The notes below the pieces were generated by a model, which saw only the letters and a list, made by a program, of their open reading frames with translations, did no database searches and was not told where the DNA came from. From Pseudomonas rhizophila (GTDB lineage Bacteria; Pseudomonadota; Gammaproteobacteria; Pseudomonadales; Pseudomonadaceae), in the NCBI RefSeq assembly GCF_003033885.1, contig NZ_CP024081.1, forward strand, positions 4,066,318 to 4,130,317: DNA of 64,000 nucleotides, read 5' to 3'. Position numbers and translations under genes: made by a program. Shown piece after piece: positions 1-7,532 of the stretch (position 1 is its first letter; the number at the start of each line of letters is the position of its first letter).

Positions 1-226
1 AGGCTTGAACGCGCTGCAGGATGTCGGCCATTGCCAGCTTGCCCTTCACTTCGAAGCGGCATCCCTTCAACGCGGCTTTGACGACAGGAACCGAGTAGGC
101 GCAGAGGTCTTCGGCCATCATCGCCGCGGTGCCGGGGTTCATCTCTTGGCCCATTGCCTCGGCCGTAGCGCAGATAGCGGCAGCCAGTCCGGCCACCTGC
201 TGATCGTTCATTTCAGAGGTATTCAT
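1..226 (-). CDS. Hypothetical phage protein, truncated by window edge
   Basis: The reading frame starts at an ATG at 224-226 and runs off the window after 75 codons. It follows a purine-rich ribosome binding site (GGGGGAG) and overlaps the end of the winged-helix gene by 14 bases, so it belongs to the same leftward operon. The N-terminus is acidic and rich in Met, Ala and Glu. The position directly after a replication-type gene suggests a helicase loader or other replication partner, but no family was recognised. Only the N-terminal part is visible. Confidence 0.6.
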   Translation of the reverse strand, partial: MNTSEMNDQQVAGLAAAICATAEAMGQEMNPGTAAMMAEDLCAYSVPVVKAALKGCRFEVKGKLAMADILQRVQA

Positions 227-1124
227 TGCGCTCCCCCGCTTGGCGCTTGGCCAAGACCATTTGCGCAGCCTGCTCGGCAGCGGAGACGTTCGCCTCGGTA
301 CGCTCCATCTGGCGGGCGGTTGTGCCGTTGACGCGCTGCCCGGTCACCCACTGGGTGTGGTAGCTCTCCGCGTTCGCCAGTAGCTCGTTGAGGCTGTGGC
401 ACTTGCGCAGCACTGCCGCATCGCTGGTCTTCAGGAAGTGGGCAGCGACATGGTGAGCGACGTCGACGCCGAGGCGATCAACAAGCAGCGCCATCTGCTT
501 TCCTGCCTTAGCGTTCCATACCGGCCAGGCGCTGTAGCGTTTGCGGTAAGCCATGGCGTAATTGGCCCAGACTTTAAAGGTCTTGCAGGCCTGGTCCTTC
601 GGCCCTGGCATGTCGGCGGGAATCTCAACCCGTGGCTGCTGGGGAGCGAATGGCACAACCTGCCCCGTCGCGGCCTTGGCGGAAGCCTGGGTCGCAAATG
701 GTTCAATGACCGGTTCAATGACTGGTTCAGAAGAGTGACTGGTTCTGGGTGCAGCTCCTGCACTACCCCCTGGTGCAGGAGATTCACTAGGGGGTGAACC
801 TGCTGCACTACCCTGGTGAATCTGCTGCACTACCCCTGGTGCAGGAGGTGCACCACCATCGAGGGTGAGGAAGTAAACGTTTGACGAGTTCCCTTTTGGA
901 CCACCCTTGCGGATTTCCTTGCGCAATAGTCCCGCCTCACAAAGCGCGGTGATGTGGTTCATGACTGAGCGCTTGCTGATCTCGCACTGGTCAGCAACGT
1001 GCTGATAGGACGGCCAACACTCGCCTATATCGCTCGCATTGTCGGCCAGTTTGATCAGAACCAGTTTCCGTAGTGGATTGCCGACGCGAAGCTTCATCGC
1101 GGCAACCATAAGGCCCATGCTCAC
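213..1124 (-). CDS. Winged-helix replication-type phage protein
   Basis: The 303-residue product has an N-terminal helix-turn-helix region (about residues 35-75, of the HTH_36 type found in phage O-like replication initiators). A low-complexity Pro/Gly/Ser linker follows (about 95-150), then a basic C-terminal domain. Family knowledge points to origin recognition or replisome recruitment; this is inferred. The start is taken as the GTG at 1124, which overlaps the rha stop by four bases and has GAGGTG just upstream; an ATG at 1118 is the alternative. It is translationally coupled to the antirepressor gene before it. Confidence 0.7.
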   Translation of the reverse strand: MSMGLMVAAMKLRVGNPLRKLVLIKLADNASDIGECWPSYQHVADQCEISKRSVMNHITALCEAGLLRKEIRKGGPKGNSSNVYFLTLDGGAPPAPGVVQQIHQGSAAGSPPSESPAPGGSAGAAPRTSHSSEPVIEPVIEPFATQASAKAATGQVVPFAPQQPRVEIPADMPGPKDQACKTFKVWANYAMAYRKRYSAWPVWNAKAGKQMALLVDRLGVDVAHHVAAHFLKTSDAAVLRKCHSLNELLANAESYHTQWVTGQRVNGTTARQMERTEANVSAAEQAAQMVLAKRQAGERNEYL

Positions 1125-1921
1125 GCCGCACCTCGCAGAGCCTTGTCATGCGTGTACAGCCCATCCCAGGTCTTCTTCATGGGCAGCTCGCCGGCCAGGT
1201 ACAGGTCGTATAGGCGGATGGCACCCTTCTTCAGCAGGACAGGCGTGAAGGAAATGAACGGCTCTTTGCCGTGGGGAGTTACTTCTTGCTGGTGCTCGGT
1301 CATGTACTTGTCGCGGGCGTAGGAAGCCACGCGCAGACGCAGGCCGGACTTGCTCTCGTTGTAGAGCCAGTTACGGGTTTCCAGGTACTTGCCCACCTGC
1401 ATGACGTTGACCCCATTCAGGCCCTTGCAGAATTGGGTGTGGGTCATGCCTTCCTTGAACAGGCGTTCCAAGGAATGGATCTTGGTGGCCTGGGCTTCGA
1501 CCTGGATGGTCAGTTGCAGACGCTGCTGCTCGGCCTCGAATGCGAGCTGGATGAGATCCATGCGGGAGAGTTCGCGGGGCTGGGCGACTTGCCCTTCCAG
1601 CTCCTGCCAGCGGTCCACCAGCGCGGCGGTGAATTCCGGGCTGAGCTGAGCAACGACGACAAAACTGTCGCGCTTGCCGATGCTGTATTGCTTGAGAAGA
1701 AGCGGTCCGGGGCCGGAGTTTGGTACTTCCTCAAAATGAGGAAGTCCGATAGTGCCCCGCTCGTGCAGCGTTTCAATGGTTCGCATAACGTTGTCGTGAC
1801 GCTTGTCGACCAGCTCGGCGATCTCGCGCGAAGACATGGTTGCACGCGACACATTTTCACCGTTGCCAAATTGTGTCGCGACACTGGCCGGGGTATTGAT
1901 CGTTTGGCTGGATTGGTGCAT
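1121..1921 (-). CDS. rha: Rha-family phage regulatory protein / antirepressor
   Basis: The 266-residue product opens with a Rha-type DNA-binding domain (about residues 28-105, with the SREIAELVDKRHDNVMRTIE signature). A coiled stretch follows, then a C-terminal KilAC-like antirepressor domain (about 160-260). Such proteins modulate lysogenic or lytic decisions in temperate phages. The ATG at 1921 has GGAG eight bases upstream. A strong hairpin terminator (1951-1979) sits directly upstream, so expression may need read-through or antitermination of the transcript starting at the cro promoter. Confidence 0.8.
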   Translation of the reverse strand: MHQSSQTINTPASVATQFGNGENVSRATMSSREIAELVDKRHDNVMRTIETLHERGTIGLPHFEEVPNSGPGPLLLKQYSIGKRDSFVVVAQLSPEFTAALVDRWQELEGQVAQPRELSRMDLIQLAFEAEQQRLQLTIQVEAQATKIHSLERLFKEGMTHTQFCKGLNGVNVMQVGKYLETRNWLYNESKSGLRLRVASYARDKYMTEHQQEVTPHGKEPFISFTPVLLKKGAIRLYDLYLAGELPMKKTWDGLYTHDKALRGAA

Positions 1922-1950
1922 GATTTGCTCCAGTTGTTTCTCGCTGTTGA

Positions 1951-1979
1951 AAAAGCCACCCTCGTCCGGTGGTTTTTTT
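1951..1979. terminator. Bidirectional terminator inside the leftward early operon
   Basis: Inverted repeat CCACC (1956-1960) / GGTGG (1968-1972) is flanked by an A-run on the left and a seven-base T-run on the right, so it can act in both directions. It separates the small early genes from rha and the replication genes. Confidence 0.7.
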
Positions 1980-2029
1980 ATGCCTGTCGAAAAGCGGGAC
2001 CTTCTTCAGTCCCTGCGTGAGGGCCTCAC

Positions 2030-2230
2030 CTATCCGGTAGAGGGCCTCTTGAGTCCCACCAGCGTCAGAACTGGTGCCTTATGCCTGCCAACGAAGACCG
2101 TTGCTCCTGAGGTGATTGCCTCAAGAAGGATCTCGTTTACCGCTTCTTCAAACGTCCACCCTCTTGCCTCCATAAGCTGGTGAACCTTGACGCGGGTCTC
2201 TGGCGGCACGTTTTCTTCTGTGAATTGCAT
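2030..2230 (-). CDS. Small hypothetical phage protein
   Basis: A 66-residue acidic protein whose central segment (residues about 12-38) resembles a short helical dimerisation or ribbon-helix-helix region, but no family was recognised. It has a very good ribosome binding site (AGGAGGGC, about six bases before the ATG). It lies second after cro in the leftward operon and just before the internal terminator. Confidence 0.6.
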   Translation of the reverse strand: MQFTEENVPPETRVKVHQLMEARGWTFEEAVNEILLEAITSGATVFVGRHKAPVLTLVGLKRPSTG

Positions 2231-2250
2231 TCGTGCCCTCCTGAGGGGCT

Positions 2251-2466
2251 CTAGCCCGCGATATTCTTGAGGTCCTTGAGATCCTCGGGCATGAGTGCCT
2301 CGATGGCGCCGTTAACCGCTGCCCACTCGAGCATCTCGAAGAGATAGGTGGCGTACTCGCGGCGGCTTTTGTCGGCGGCGCGCTGCAGTTGTCGATCAAG
2401 CAACGGATAGAGACGGATCTTGCGGGCGATGTCTCGGCGCTGATTGAGGGGGTCTTTAAAGCCCAT
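2251..2466 (-). CDS. Small hypothetical phage protein
   Basis: A 71-residue protein, basic at the N-terminus and acidic at the C-terminus, predicted to be mostly helical. The ATG at 2466 follows AAGGAG with nine-base spacing. It lies between cro and the 66-residue gene in what looks like one early leftward transcript. The N-terminal part could be an Arc/MetJ-like DNA-binding motif; this is a guess from composition. Confidence 0.55.
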   Translation of the reverse strand: MGFKDPLNQRRDIARKIRLYPLLDRQLQRAADKSRREYATYLFEMLEWAAVNGAIEALMPEDLKDLKNIAG

Positions 2467-2496
2467 ACGGGGTTTGCTCCTTGGTTGTTCGAAGGG

Positions 2497-2691
2497 TTAT
2501 GCAGCGGATTTCTGAGACGGAAACGGACGCTGCTCCTGGGCCTGGAAGGTGCCGTCAGGCAGCTCCAAGACGCGGATGTCCCGTTTCGCGATGAGCGCTT
2601 TGTGAATTGCCGGGGCAGTGACACGAAGAAGCCTTGCGGCTTCGGACTGCCCTTTTTCAGCAACAAACTTGTCGAGGGGGGTCTCGTTCAT
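2497..2691 (-). CDS. cro: Cro-like transcriptional repressor
   Basis: The 64-residue product has the Cro fold signature: PLDKFVAEKGQSEAARLL, then a recognition helix around VTAPAIHKAL, then a short beta tail. It diverges from the CI gene across the operator region, as expected for a lambda-like switch. The ATG at 2691 is chosen because GAGG precedes it with good spacing and because the predicted promoter -10 box (2720-2725) lies downstream of the alternative start at 2730, which would exclude that start from the transcript. Confidence 0.8.
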   Translation of the reverse strand: MNETPLDKFVAEKGQSEAARLLRVTAPAIHKALIAKRDIRVLELPDGTFQAQEQRPFPSQKSAA

Positions 2692-2719
2692 GATCAGGCC
2701 TCGGTTGTAGATGAGGCCG

Positions 2720-2748
2720 ATATTAACCATCTGTTAATTTTTAATCAA
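2720..2748 (-). promoter_or_regulatory. Predicted cro promoter
   Basis: Read on the minus strand: -35 TTGATT (2743-2748), 17-base spacer, -10 TAATAT (2720-2725). Two operator-like sites overlap the -10 and -35 boxes, so repressor binding would block it. Confidence 0.65.
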
Positions 2749-2784
2749 TACCGATGGTTTCTTCTTATTTTTAACCGTTGGTAT
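2723..2784. promoter_or_regulatory. CI/Cro operator region with three operator-like sites
   Basis: Three related sites lie between cI and cro: TTAACCATCTGTTAAT (2723-2738), AATACCGATGGTTT (2747-2760) and TTAACCGTTGGTAT (2771-2784). All fit a half-palindromic consensus of AACC, three bases, GGT or a close variant. The same motif recurs twice at 5161-5200. The cI ATG (2796) has no clear ribosome binding site, and a TATACA box at 2782-2787 would put the transcript start close to the ATG, so cI may be leaderless as lambda cI is from its maintenance promoter. Confidence 0.7.
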
Positions 2785-2795
2785 ACATTCGCGCG

Positions 2796-3677
2796 ATGAC
2801 GAAAAAACGAATCCTGTCTCCTGACCGCCTGGCTGAGTGCGAAGCCGCGCACACGCTGTTCCTCTCGAAGAAGAACGAGCTGAAGCTGAGTCAGAAAAAA
2901 ATCGCAGATGCCGCAGGCATGACGCCCGCTGCGGTAAACCTGTATTTCAAAGGGATCAACCCGCTCAACGCTCAATTTGCGGCGGTTCTGGCACGGATGA
3001 TTCAGGAGCCGGTAGAGGCGTTCAGCCCGCGCCTGGCGGAAGAGATTCGGAGCATGACAAGTGCACCAGTCGTGCGTGAAGACAGCGCCAGCTACTCGGT
3101 TGGCGGGACGGCAGCCGATGTCGTCCGCGACATGCTGAGTCGAAGTGGAAAAAACCTTTCTGAGGATGCTCGCAGACGATTGCTAGCCGCTGCCCAGGCA
3201 GAGGACGGCGGCGGCGTAATTGAGCTGGACTACTACCGCCCAGGCGTGGTGGGTGATGAGGTATGGATCGCGCACTACGACGTCCGGGCGGCGATGGGTG
3301 GCGGACAGATCCCGCACGACTATCCTGAAATGCTCCAGGACATCCGGGTGAGCCCTCAGCATCTACGTGAGATGGGTGTCGAGTTCAAAGAGCACTTCCA
3401 CCTCAAGATGGTGACGGGCTGGGGCCAGTCCATGGCGCCGACAATCAAGCACCGCGACCCACTACTGGTAGACATCAGTATCAGGGAGTTCGTTGGGGAT
3501 GGGATCTACATGTTTTCTTGGGAGGGGCACTTGTACATCAAGCGTCTGCAGTGGATAGGCGATGGCCATATCAAAATGATCTCAGACAACGAGAGACACC
3601 AACCACTGGAGATCAGGGCGGACGATACCTACATCCAAGCCCGCGTCCTGCTGGTTTGGAATGCAAATCTTGTCTAG
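2796..3677 (+). CDS. CI-type phage repressor (HTH plus S24 peptidase)
   Basis: The 293-residue product has an N-terminal helix-turn-helix (about residues 30-60) and a C-terminal LexA/S24 domain. The catalytic Ser is visible in WGQSMAP (Ser212) and the catalytic Lys in YIKR (Lys249). The linker contains an Ala/Gly-rich stretch (RAAMGGG) that could be the self-cleavage site, although a clean Ala-Gly pair is not obvious. It should keep the prophage silent and be inactivated by RecA during DNA damage. The in-frame TTG at 2778 was not used as start because it overlaps the third operator. Confidence 0.88.
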   Translation: MTKKRILSPDRLAECEAAHTLFLSKKNELKLSQKKIADAAGMTPAAVNLYFKGINPLNAQFAAVLARMIQEPVEAFSPRLAEEIRSMTSAPVVREDSASYSVGGTAADVVRDMLSRSGKNLSEDARRRLLAAAQAEDGGGVIELDYYRPGVVGDEVWIAHYDVRAAMGGGQIPHDYPEMLQDIRVSPQHLREMGVEFKEHFHLKMVTGWGQSMAPTIKHRDPLLVDISIREFVGDGIYMFSWEGHLYIKRLQWIGDGHIKMISDNERHQPLEIRADDTYIQARVLLVWNANLV

Positions 3678-3745
3678 TCGCCACTGCGGCAAGCAAGGAT
3701 CTAGAATCCAAAGTGGATTTTTGGCATGGATGAATGGGGCGATAT

Positions 3746-4105
3746 ATGACTGATGAACCAAAGGCTCCGCTAAAACGGATGACCATGTTTTCTGTCAAAT
3801 CTGAAGACTTTATTAGGTTTCTCGTGGAGAAAGGCGACGGGGAGGAGAAGTGCCCAGTCTGCCAAGGTCCCGAGTGGACGGTGATATGTCCCGACGATGA
3901 TGGCCCTGTACTCAGGCTAGGTCTTCCCGTACGGAACAGAGAAAAAATGTTCTATCTGTCCACATTTGGTTACTTCTGTGTGAACTGTGGATATGTCCGC
4001 ACACATATGGCATCGGTTGTGCACCGATGGGTAGAGAGTAATCCTGCCACGGATTCAGACCCTGTAGACGATGAATCGCCGGAACAGGGTCAAAGCGATG
4101 TTTAA
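3746..4105 (+). CDS. Zinc-ribbon protein downstream of cI (rexAB position)
   Basis: A 119-residue protein of unknown family with two Cys pairs, CPVC (about residues 37-40) and CVNC (about 79-82), spaced as in a treble-clef or ribbon zinc site. The C-terminal 25 residues are acidic and probably disordered. An in-frame ATG at 3734 is an alternative start, but GGGGCG precedes the 3746 ATG. It lies 68 bases after cI on the same strand with no terminator between, so it is probably expressed in the lysogen. It overlaps the following membrane-protein gene by eight bases. Confidence 0.65.
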   Translation: MTDEPKAPLKRMTMFSVKSEDFIRFLVEKGDGEEKCPVCQGPEWTVICPDDDGPVLRLGLPVRNREKMFYLSTFGYFCVNCGYVRTHMASVVHRWVESNPATDSDPVDDESPEQGQSDV

Positions 4106-4718
4106 AATATCGAAATACAAATCACCCGAAGAAATGAAGGCTCATTTAGACGTTTGCACAAGCTTCCCCTCAATCAATCCGAAATCCCCAGCGCTTAGCC
4201 CGGACCTGATTGATGACAACAGGCTACCAAAGAGCGATACTCGAGCCATGAACGATGTAACCCGTGAAGAGCTGAGATCTACCCTGTCCGATATCGAAAA
4301 TCGGATGGATAAGCGTATCGAACGCATGGAGAGAGACAGCGAGCGTCGATCCGATGACTATCGGAAAGAGCTAGCGCTTCGTGACGAGCAACTCAAGCGC
4401 GAATTTGATTTGAGGCAAGAATCTTTTCGTCACGAGCAAGCGGCTCGTGATGCTGCTTTAGCGGAAAAATTCACCGGCTTCCTTGCCGCTCAAGCAGAGC
4501 GTGACAAAGCTCTAGAAAAAATTTCAGAGTCTAGGTTTGATCGCATAGAGAAAGATGTCAGTAGTATCAAAACCGATACGAAAAAAGTCGGCGAAGACGT
4601 TAATGGCATCAAAGTCACAATGGGTAAGTACCTGGGTGGCGCGATTGTGATTGGCGCAATCGTTTCTGCACTGCTCGGTGTAGCTTTGAAGTATGCGTTT
4701 TCGCTAGCGGGCTCCTAG
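4098..4718 (+). CDS. Coiled-coil protein with C-terminal membrane anchor (rexAB position)
   Basis: The 206-residue product begins with a polar region (1-55), continues as a long highly charged coiled coil (about 58-170), and ends in one hydrophobic segment rich in Gly, Ile, Val and Ala (about 180-203). This is a tail-anchored topology. Its start overlaps the stop of the zinc-ribbon gene, so the two are translationally coupled. A strong terminator follows directly. Together with the preceding gene it occupies the place that rexAB holds in lambda. No sequence similarity to RexA or RexB is claimed. Function is unknown; superinfection exclusion is a hypothesis. Confidence 0.65.
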   Translation: MFKISKYKSPEEMKAHLDVCTSFPSINPKSPALSPDLIDDNRLPKSDTRAMNDVTREELRSTLSDIENRMDKRIERMERDSERRSDDYRKELALRDEQLKREFDLRQESFRHEQAARDAALAEKFTGFLAAQAERDKALEKISESRFDRIEKDVSSIKTDTKKVGEDVNGIKVTMGKYLGGAIVIGAIVSALLGVALKYAFSLAGS

Positions 4719-4737
4719 TATCAGACCAAGCAAATGG

Positions 4738-4764
4738 AGCCCGCCGCAGAGCGGGCTTTTTTTT
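4738..4764 (+). terminator. Rho-independent terminator after the cI operon
   Basis: Stem AGCCCGC (4738-4744) / GCGGGCT (4751-4757) with a six-base loop and an eight-base T-run. It closes the cI, zinc-ribbon, coiled-coil transcript. Confidence 0.9.
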
Positions 4765-4769
4765 GCCTA

Positions 4770-5090
4770 TTAGAATGGTTCTGGCTCTGCCAAAGAAATT
4801 TCAGATGCGTTATCCATGTCGACCGCGCGGCCATCCTCCGGCCGAAACTCCCACCTCAGCGTCACCGAACCATCGTCATTGAACGTCATGTCTATGCCGT
4901 CTGTTTCGGATAGCACGCCTATCACCTCCTCCCACTCCCGATCCCCGTCGCTGTCCAGGCGATGGATAGTCACCCAGCGCTGAATCTGCGCGACCGGGTG
5001 ATTGATCATGTTCGACACCCTCAAGCCCAGCCGCTCTATTCCCGTGATCTCGTACCGCCCGTGCGGCTCCTGTTTTTGTTTTTCGCTCAT
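4770..5090 (-). CDS. DUF1654-family protein
   Basis: A 106-residue soluble protein matching the DUF1654 pattern seen in Pseudomonas and its phages: an RLGLRVSNMINHPVAQ segment, a VTIHRLD strand and an acidic C-terminal half. The function of the family is not established. The ATG at 5090 has GGGAGGTGG directly upstream, which decides the start over a longer frame. The gene faces the end of the cI operon and is probably transcribed from within or near the second operator region. Confidence 0.7.
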   Translation of the reverse strand: MSEKQKQEPHGRYEITGIERLGLRVSNMINHPVAQIQRWVTIHRLDSDGDREWEEVIGVLSETDGIDMTFNDDGSVTLRWEFRPEDGRAVDMDNASEISLAEPEPF

Positions 5091-5160
5091 AACCACCTCC
5101 CAATTACTGTACATACATCCAGTATTTGGCGAAGCATATCTCACACCCATCGAAAATAAA

Positions 5161-5202
5161 TTAACCATCGGTATTGACGTTAAAATATACCGATGGTTAA
5201 CT
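5161..5202. promoter_or_regulatory. Second operator pair with rightward promoter candidate
   Basis: A perfect 14-base inverted repeat, TTAACCATCGGTAT (5161-5174) and ATACCGATGGTTAA (5187-5200), with a 12-base spacer. Each arm matches the operator motif of the cI/cro region. A plus-strand promoter candidate overlaps it: -35 TTGACG (5174-5179), 17-base spacer, weaker -10 TTAACT (5197-5202). By analogy with lambda this is the second repressor-controlled operator, here governing the rightward recombination operon and perhaps the divergent DUF1654 gene. Confidence 0.7.
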
Positions 5203-5210
5203 GAATCCAT

Positions 5211-5507
5211 CGAGACGCCACAGCGACTCGCCAGGGCCTCAACAGACCCGCCACACGACTGGTGAAGCCGCCAGGTAGCACGGGATCAGCGAAATGATCT
5301 CCCAGCCCCCGATAAGGGGACCGACTGGACCAAGTTCTTTAAGCAAGACGGAAAGTTGAGCTGGGGTGACCGGGGAGCCGACACCAATGGTGAGACGCGA
5401 CAACTTGATTGAGCCGGTGACCGACGCCAGTAGCGGGTCACGGCGGAATTTTTCACTGATGCACCTGGGCGACCGGGTGCATTGGGAAAACAACCGGAGC
5501 GACGCAG
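5211..5507. other. Leader region without a confident gene
   Basis: No convincing coding region was found. One frame stays open for about 45 codons with protein-like composition, ending at 5404-5406, but has no start codon. A hairpin ATGCACC (5459-5465) / GGTGCAT (5476-5482) lies 26 bases before the next gene and has no T-run, so it may be a leader structure rather than a terminator. Confidence 0.4.
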
Positions 5508-5849
5508 ATGGCAAGACAGAACGACATTGTTCACCTGCAAGACCTGATGCAGCGCGGCGAGCTGACGGCGGACCAGGCCAACGTTCAGATGGTTCGCAAT
5601 GATCGCTTCAGAATGGTGGTTAACAGCCTCCCGGCCAACGTGCGGAAAGCCCTCAACGCTGCGGTTCGTAGCGGCGAGCTGGGGCATATGAAAAAAGACG
5701 GTCACAAGCCTGAATGCTACTTCCATCCAACGTTTGAATATCTTGCAAAGGCCGAGCGCATCAAGCGCGAGCGAGAAGTGCTCAGCCTGCGCGGAACCGT
5801 AACAACGTGCATGAGCGACATCGCCCGAGCAGCTGGCTTTGATGAGTAG
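5508..5849 (+). CDS. Hypothetical phage protein
   Basis: A 113-residue basic, mostly helical protein, first gene of the rightward operon. Positions about 8-25 (LQDLMQRGELTADQANVQMV) look like a short helical interaction motif, and the centre (LPANVRKALNAAVRSGEL) recalls small phage proteins that bind partner proteins. No family is assigned. The start follows GGAGCGACGCAG. Confidence 0.6.
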   Translation: MARQNDIVHLQDLMQRGELTADQANVQMVRNDRFRMVVNSLPANVRKALNAAVRSGELGHMKKDGHKPECYFHPTFEYLAKAERIKREREVLSLRGTVTTCMSDIARAAGFDE

Positions 5850-5962
5850 CTGCTCACGGCATGTGCAGATGGCTCCCTGCTGTTTCAGGTCGGCCATCTG
5901 GCTTTACAAATGCCTCTCACACCCCGGGAGGTATTTGAAAGCCAACGCAGGAGAAAAGCGAC

Positions 5963-6160
5963 GTGACCATCATCGAAGACGACTTCACAAGCGGCGCACA
6001 GGTAAGCATGCAGATGGACAAAGATGCGGGCGAGCTATTCGTCTTCCACTGCCCGGCCGGCCAAGGCTGCAAAGTCAACAAGTGGCCTCTGGATAGTTAC
6101 CACATGCCGATCGCGATGGCGCATTACGAAGAATGCTGCGAGCTGGAACGCGCAGTCTGA
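5963..6160 (+). CDS. Small hypothetical phage protein
   Basis: A 65-residue protein with GTG start preceded by AGGAGA with nine-base spacing. It has four Cys (two in the centre, two near the C-terminus) and two conserved-looking His, but no recognised metal motif. An 18-codon frame (5910-5966) ends across its GTG with a GTGA overlap and might be a coupled leader peptide; that is uncertain. Confidence 0.55.
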   Translation: MTIIEDDFTSGAQVSMQMDKDAGELFVFHCPAGQGCKVNKWPLDSYHMPIAMAHYEECCELERAV

Positions 6161-6548
6161 ACAACCAGCGCCACGACAGCCCTGTCGTTAACTGCCCGAT
6201 CCTCTCTATGAGAGCGCATCGGAGTGTGCCCGGCCCAGACCCATTGCCCCGATGAAAGCCAGGGGCCGCCAGCGGCGACCGGACACACCCCGATGCGGAC
6301 GAAACCGCGGCCTATAACCGCCCACCTGCATCAATCGGCGAATAGCTCAACCCGCATTGCGCAGGGTCAGCGCCAACCTGGTATTGGCGAGCTACCTTGA
6401 TCTGGCACAAGCGCCGTGACAGCCGGGAAAGACCGGCACCCACCCTCCCCCGACCAATCCCGCATGCACATGACGCCGCGCCCAACGGCAACCAGCGGAA
6501 GGATCGTGCGCAGCCGGAATTTGTTGGATCAACCAGATGGAGAGAGTC
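6161..6548. other. Non-coding stretch with a long structured inverted repeat
   Basis: No gene was recognised. An 18-base inverted repeat at 6216-6233 and 6279-6296 pairs at 16 of 18 positions. Inside it are a GCCCC/GGGGC pair and a perfect GCCGC/GCGGC hairpin. The rest is GC-rich and featureless apart from stop codons in all forward frames. Confidence 0.5.
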
Positions 6549-6740
6549 ATGAGCGAGCAACGAGCTCCTTATCCACGGTCGGCGGACAACGCTGATCAGA
6601 TGAACCTGCCAGAGGGCAAGACCTGCGGCGACTGCGTGCATTGCAAGCGCTGCACCGCGATGTTCGGCCACATCCCTGCGGATGAGTCTTGCGACTGGAG
6701 CCCGTCGCGCTTTCGTGAGGCTGTTCCGGTTACCGCCTAA
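6549..6740 (+). CDS. Small Cys-rich phage protein
   Basis: A 63-residue protein with a compact CGDCVHCKRC cluster at about residues 26-35 and a further Cys near residue 50, suggesting a zinc-binding knuckle. Similar short Cys-rich proteins are common in Pseudomonas prophages; no function is known to me. The ATG at 6549 follows GGAGAGAG. Confidence 0.65.
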   Translation: MSEQRAPYPRSADNADQMNLPEGKTCGDCVHCKRCTAMFGHIPADESCDWSPSRFREAVPVTA

Positions 6741-6761
6741 CCCCAAACACTGGAGGTCGCC

Positions 6762-7049
6762 ATGAGCGAACAAATGACATTGGACGGTCAGCCGGTCGTC
6801 AAACAGCTCCGCGTTTTCATCGTAGAAGACCACGACTACTACGCAGCCAGCACCGCCGAAGAAGCCATCCGACTTCATGCCGAGACGTGCGAGCGAGACA
6901 TCGAGGATGTCGACGCCAACGACTGCGAAGAAGTGACCGGCGACCTCCTGGAGAAACCGTGGGCGGATGAGGATGGCGCGCCACTTGGCATATTGCGCCA
7001 ATGGCTCTCTGAGGCAAAAGGCCCTGAGTGGCTGACCGGAACAGAATAA
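6762..7049 (+). CDS. Hypothetical phage protein
   Basis: A 95-residue strongly acidic protein with a good ribosome binding site (GGAGGTCGCC before ATG). The first 35 residues alternate as a strand-helix unit (VFIVEDHDYYAASTAEEAIR), then an acidic stretch. No family is assigned. Acidic small early proteins of this kind are sometimes DNA mimics or inhibitors; this is only a possibility. Confidence 0.6.
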   Translation: MSEQMTLDGQPVVKQLRVFIVEDHDYYAASTAEEAIRLHAETCERDIEDVDANDCEEVTGDLLEKPWADEDGAPLGILRQWLSEAKGPEWLTGTE

Positions 7050-7068
7050 CGCCACCCTGGAGGCAACC

Positions 7069-7314
7069 ATGGCAACCAGCTATGCAGACAGTGCCCAGGC
7101 CAGGGCATGGGATCGACAGTTCGACGAAATGGGCCGTCCGCGCCCAACCCACAAAGACCTCTTTCACGATTACGACGCCTTGCAGGCCCAGGCCAAGCTG
7201 ACGGCCGAGCAGCGAGCTTTTGAGGCCGCTCACAGAAAGGAAATGGCGATTCGCATAAACGCGGCGGTGGATCAGATCGCTGAATTTTGGGGCCTGGAGG
7301 TAAAGAAATCGTGA
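7069..7314 (+). CDS. Hypothetical phage protein
   Basis: An 81-residue helical protein with GGAGGCAACC before the ATG. It lies in a run of closely packed small genes and overlaps the next gene by four bases (GTGA). No domain was recognised. Confidence 0.6.
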   Translation: MATSYADSAQARAWDRQFDEMGRPRPTHKDLFHDYDALQAQAKLTAEQRAFEAAHRKEMAIRINAAVDQIAEFWGLEVKKS

Positions 7315-7532
7315 ACGCTCATTCTATTGCGACACACCGGATTGAGGTTGAGCTGTCTGCAATCCCTGCCTCCTTGATCCCTTCGCTAACCGCAGACAGA
7401 GCGCGTATGGCGGCGATTCTGGCGGAAGAGCTTTCCGCGATCACCACCAGCGAGCGCGACTCCTATCTCAAGGAAATTGGCGCTGCTGAGCTGACAAGGT
7501 TTGTCGAGCTTTTGCCAAGGGCTGCAGCATGA
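7311..7532 (+). CDS. Hypothetical phage protein
   Basis: A 73-residue helical protein. The GTG at 7311 is chosen because it overlaps the previous stop as GTGA and follows GGAGG. It overlaps the next gene by four bases (ATGA). No domain was recognised. Confidence 0.6.
   Translation: MNAHSIATHRIEVELSAIPASLIPSLTADRARMAAILAEELSAITTSERDSYLKEIGAAELTRFVELLPRAAA

Noticed and set aside
2497..2730. Longer cro start at 2730
   Set aside because: The predicted -10 box of the cro promoter lies at 2720-2725, downstream of that start, and no ribosome binding site precedes it.
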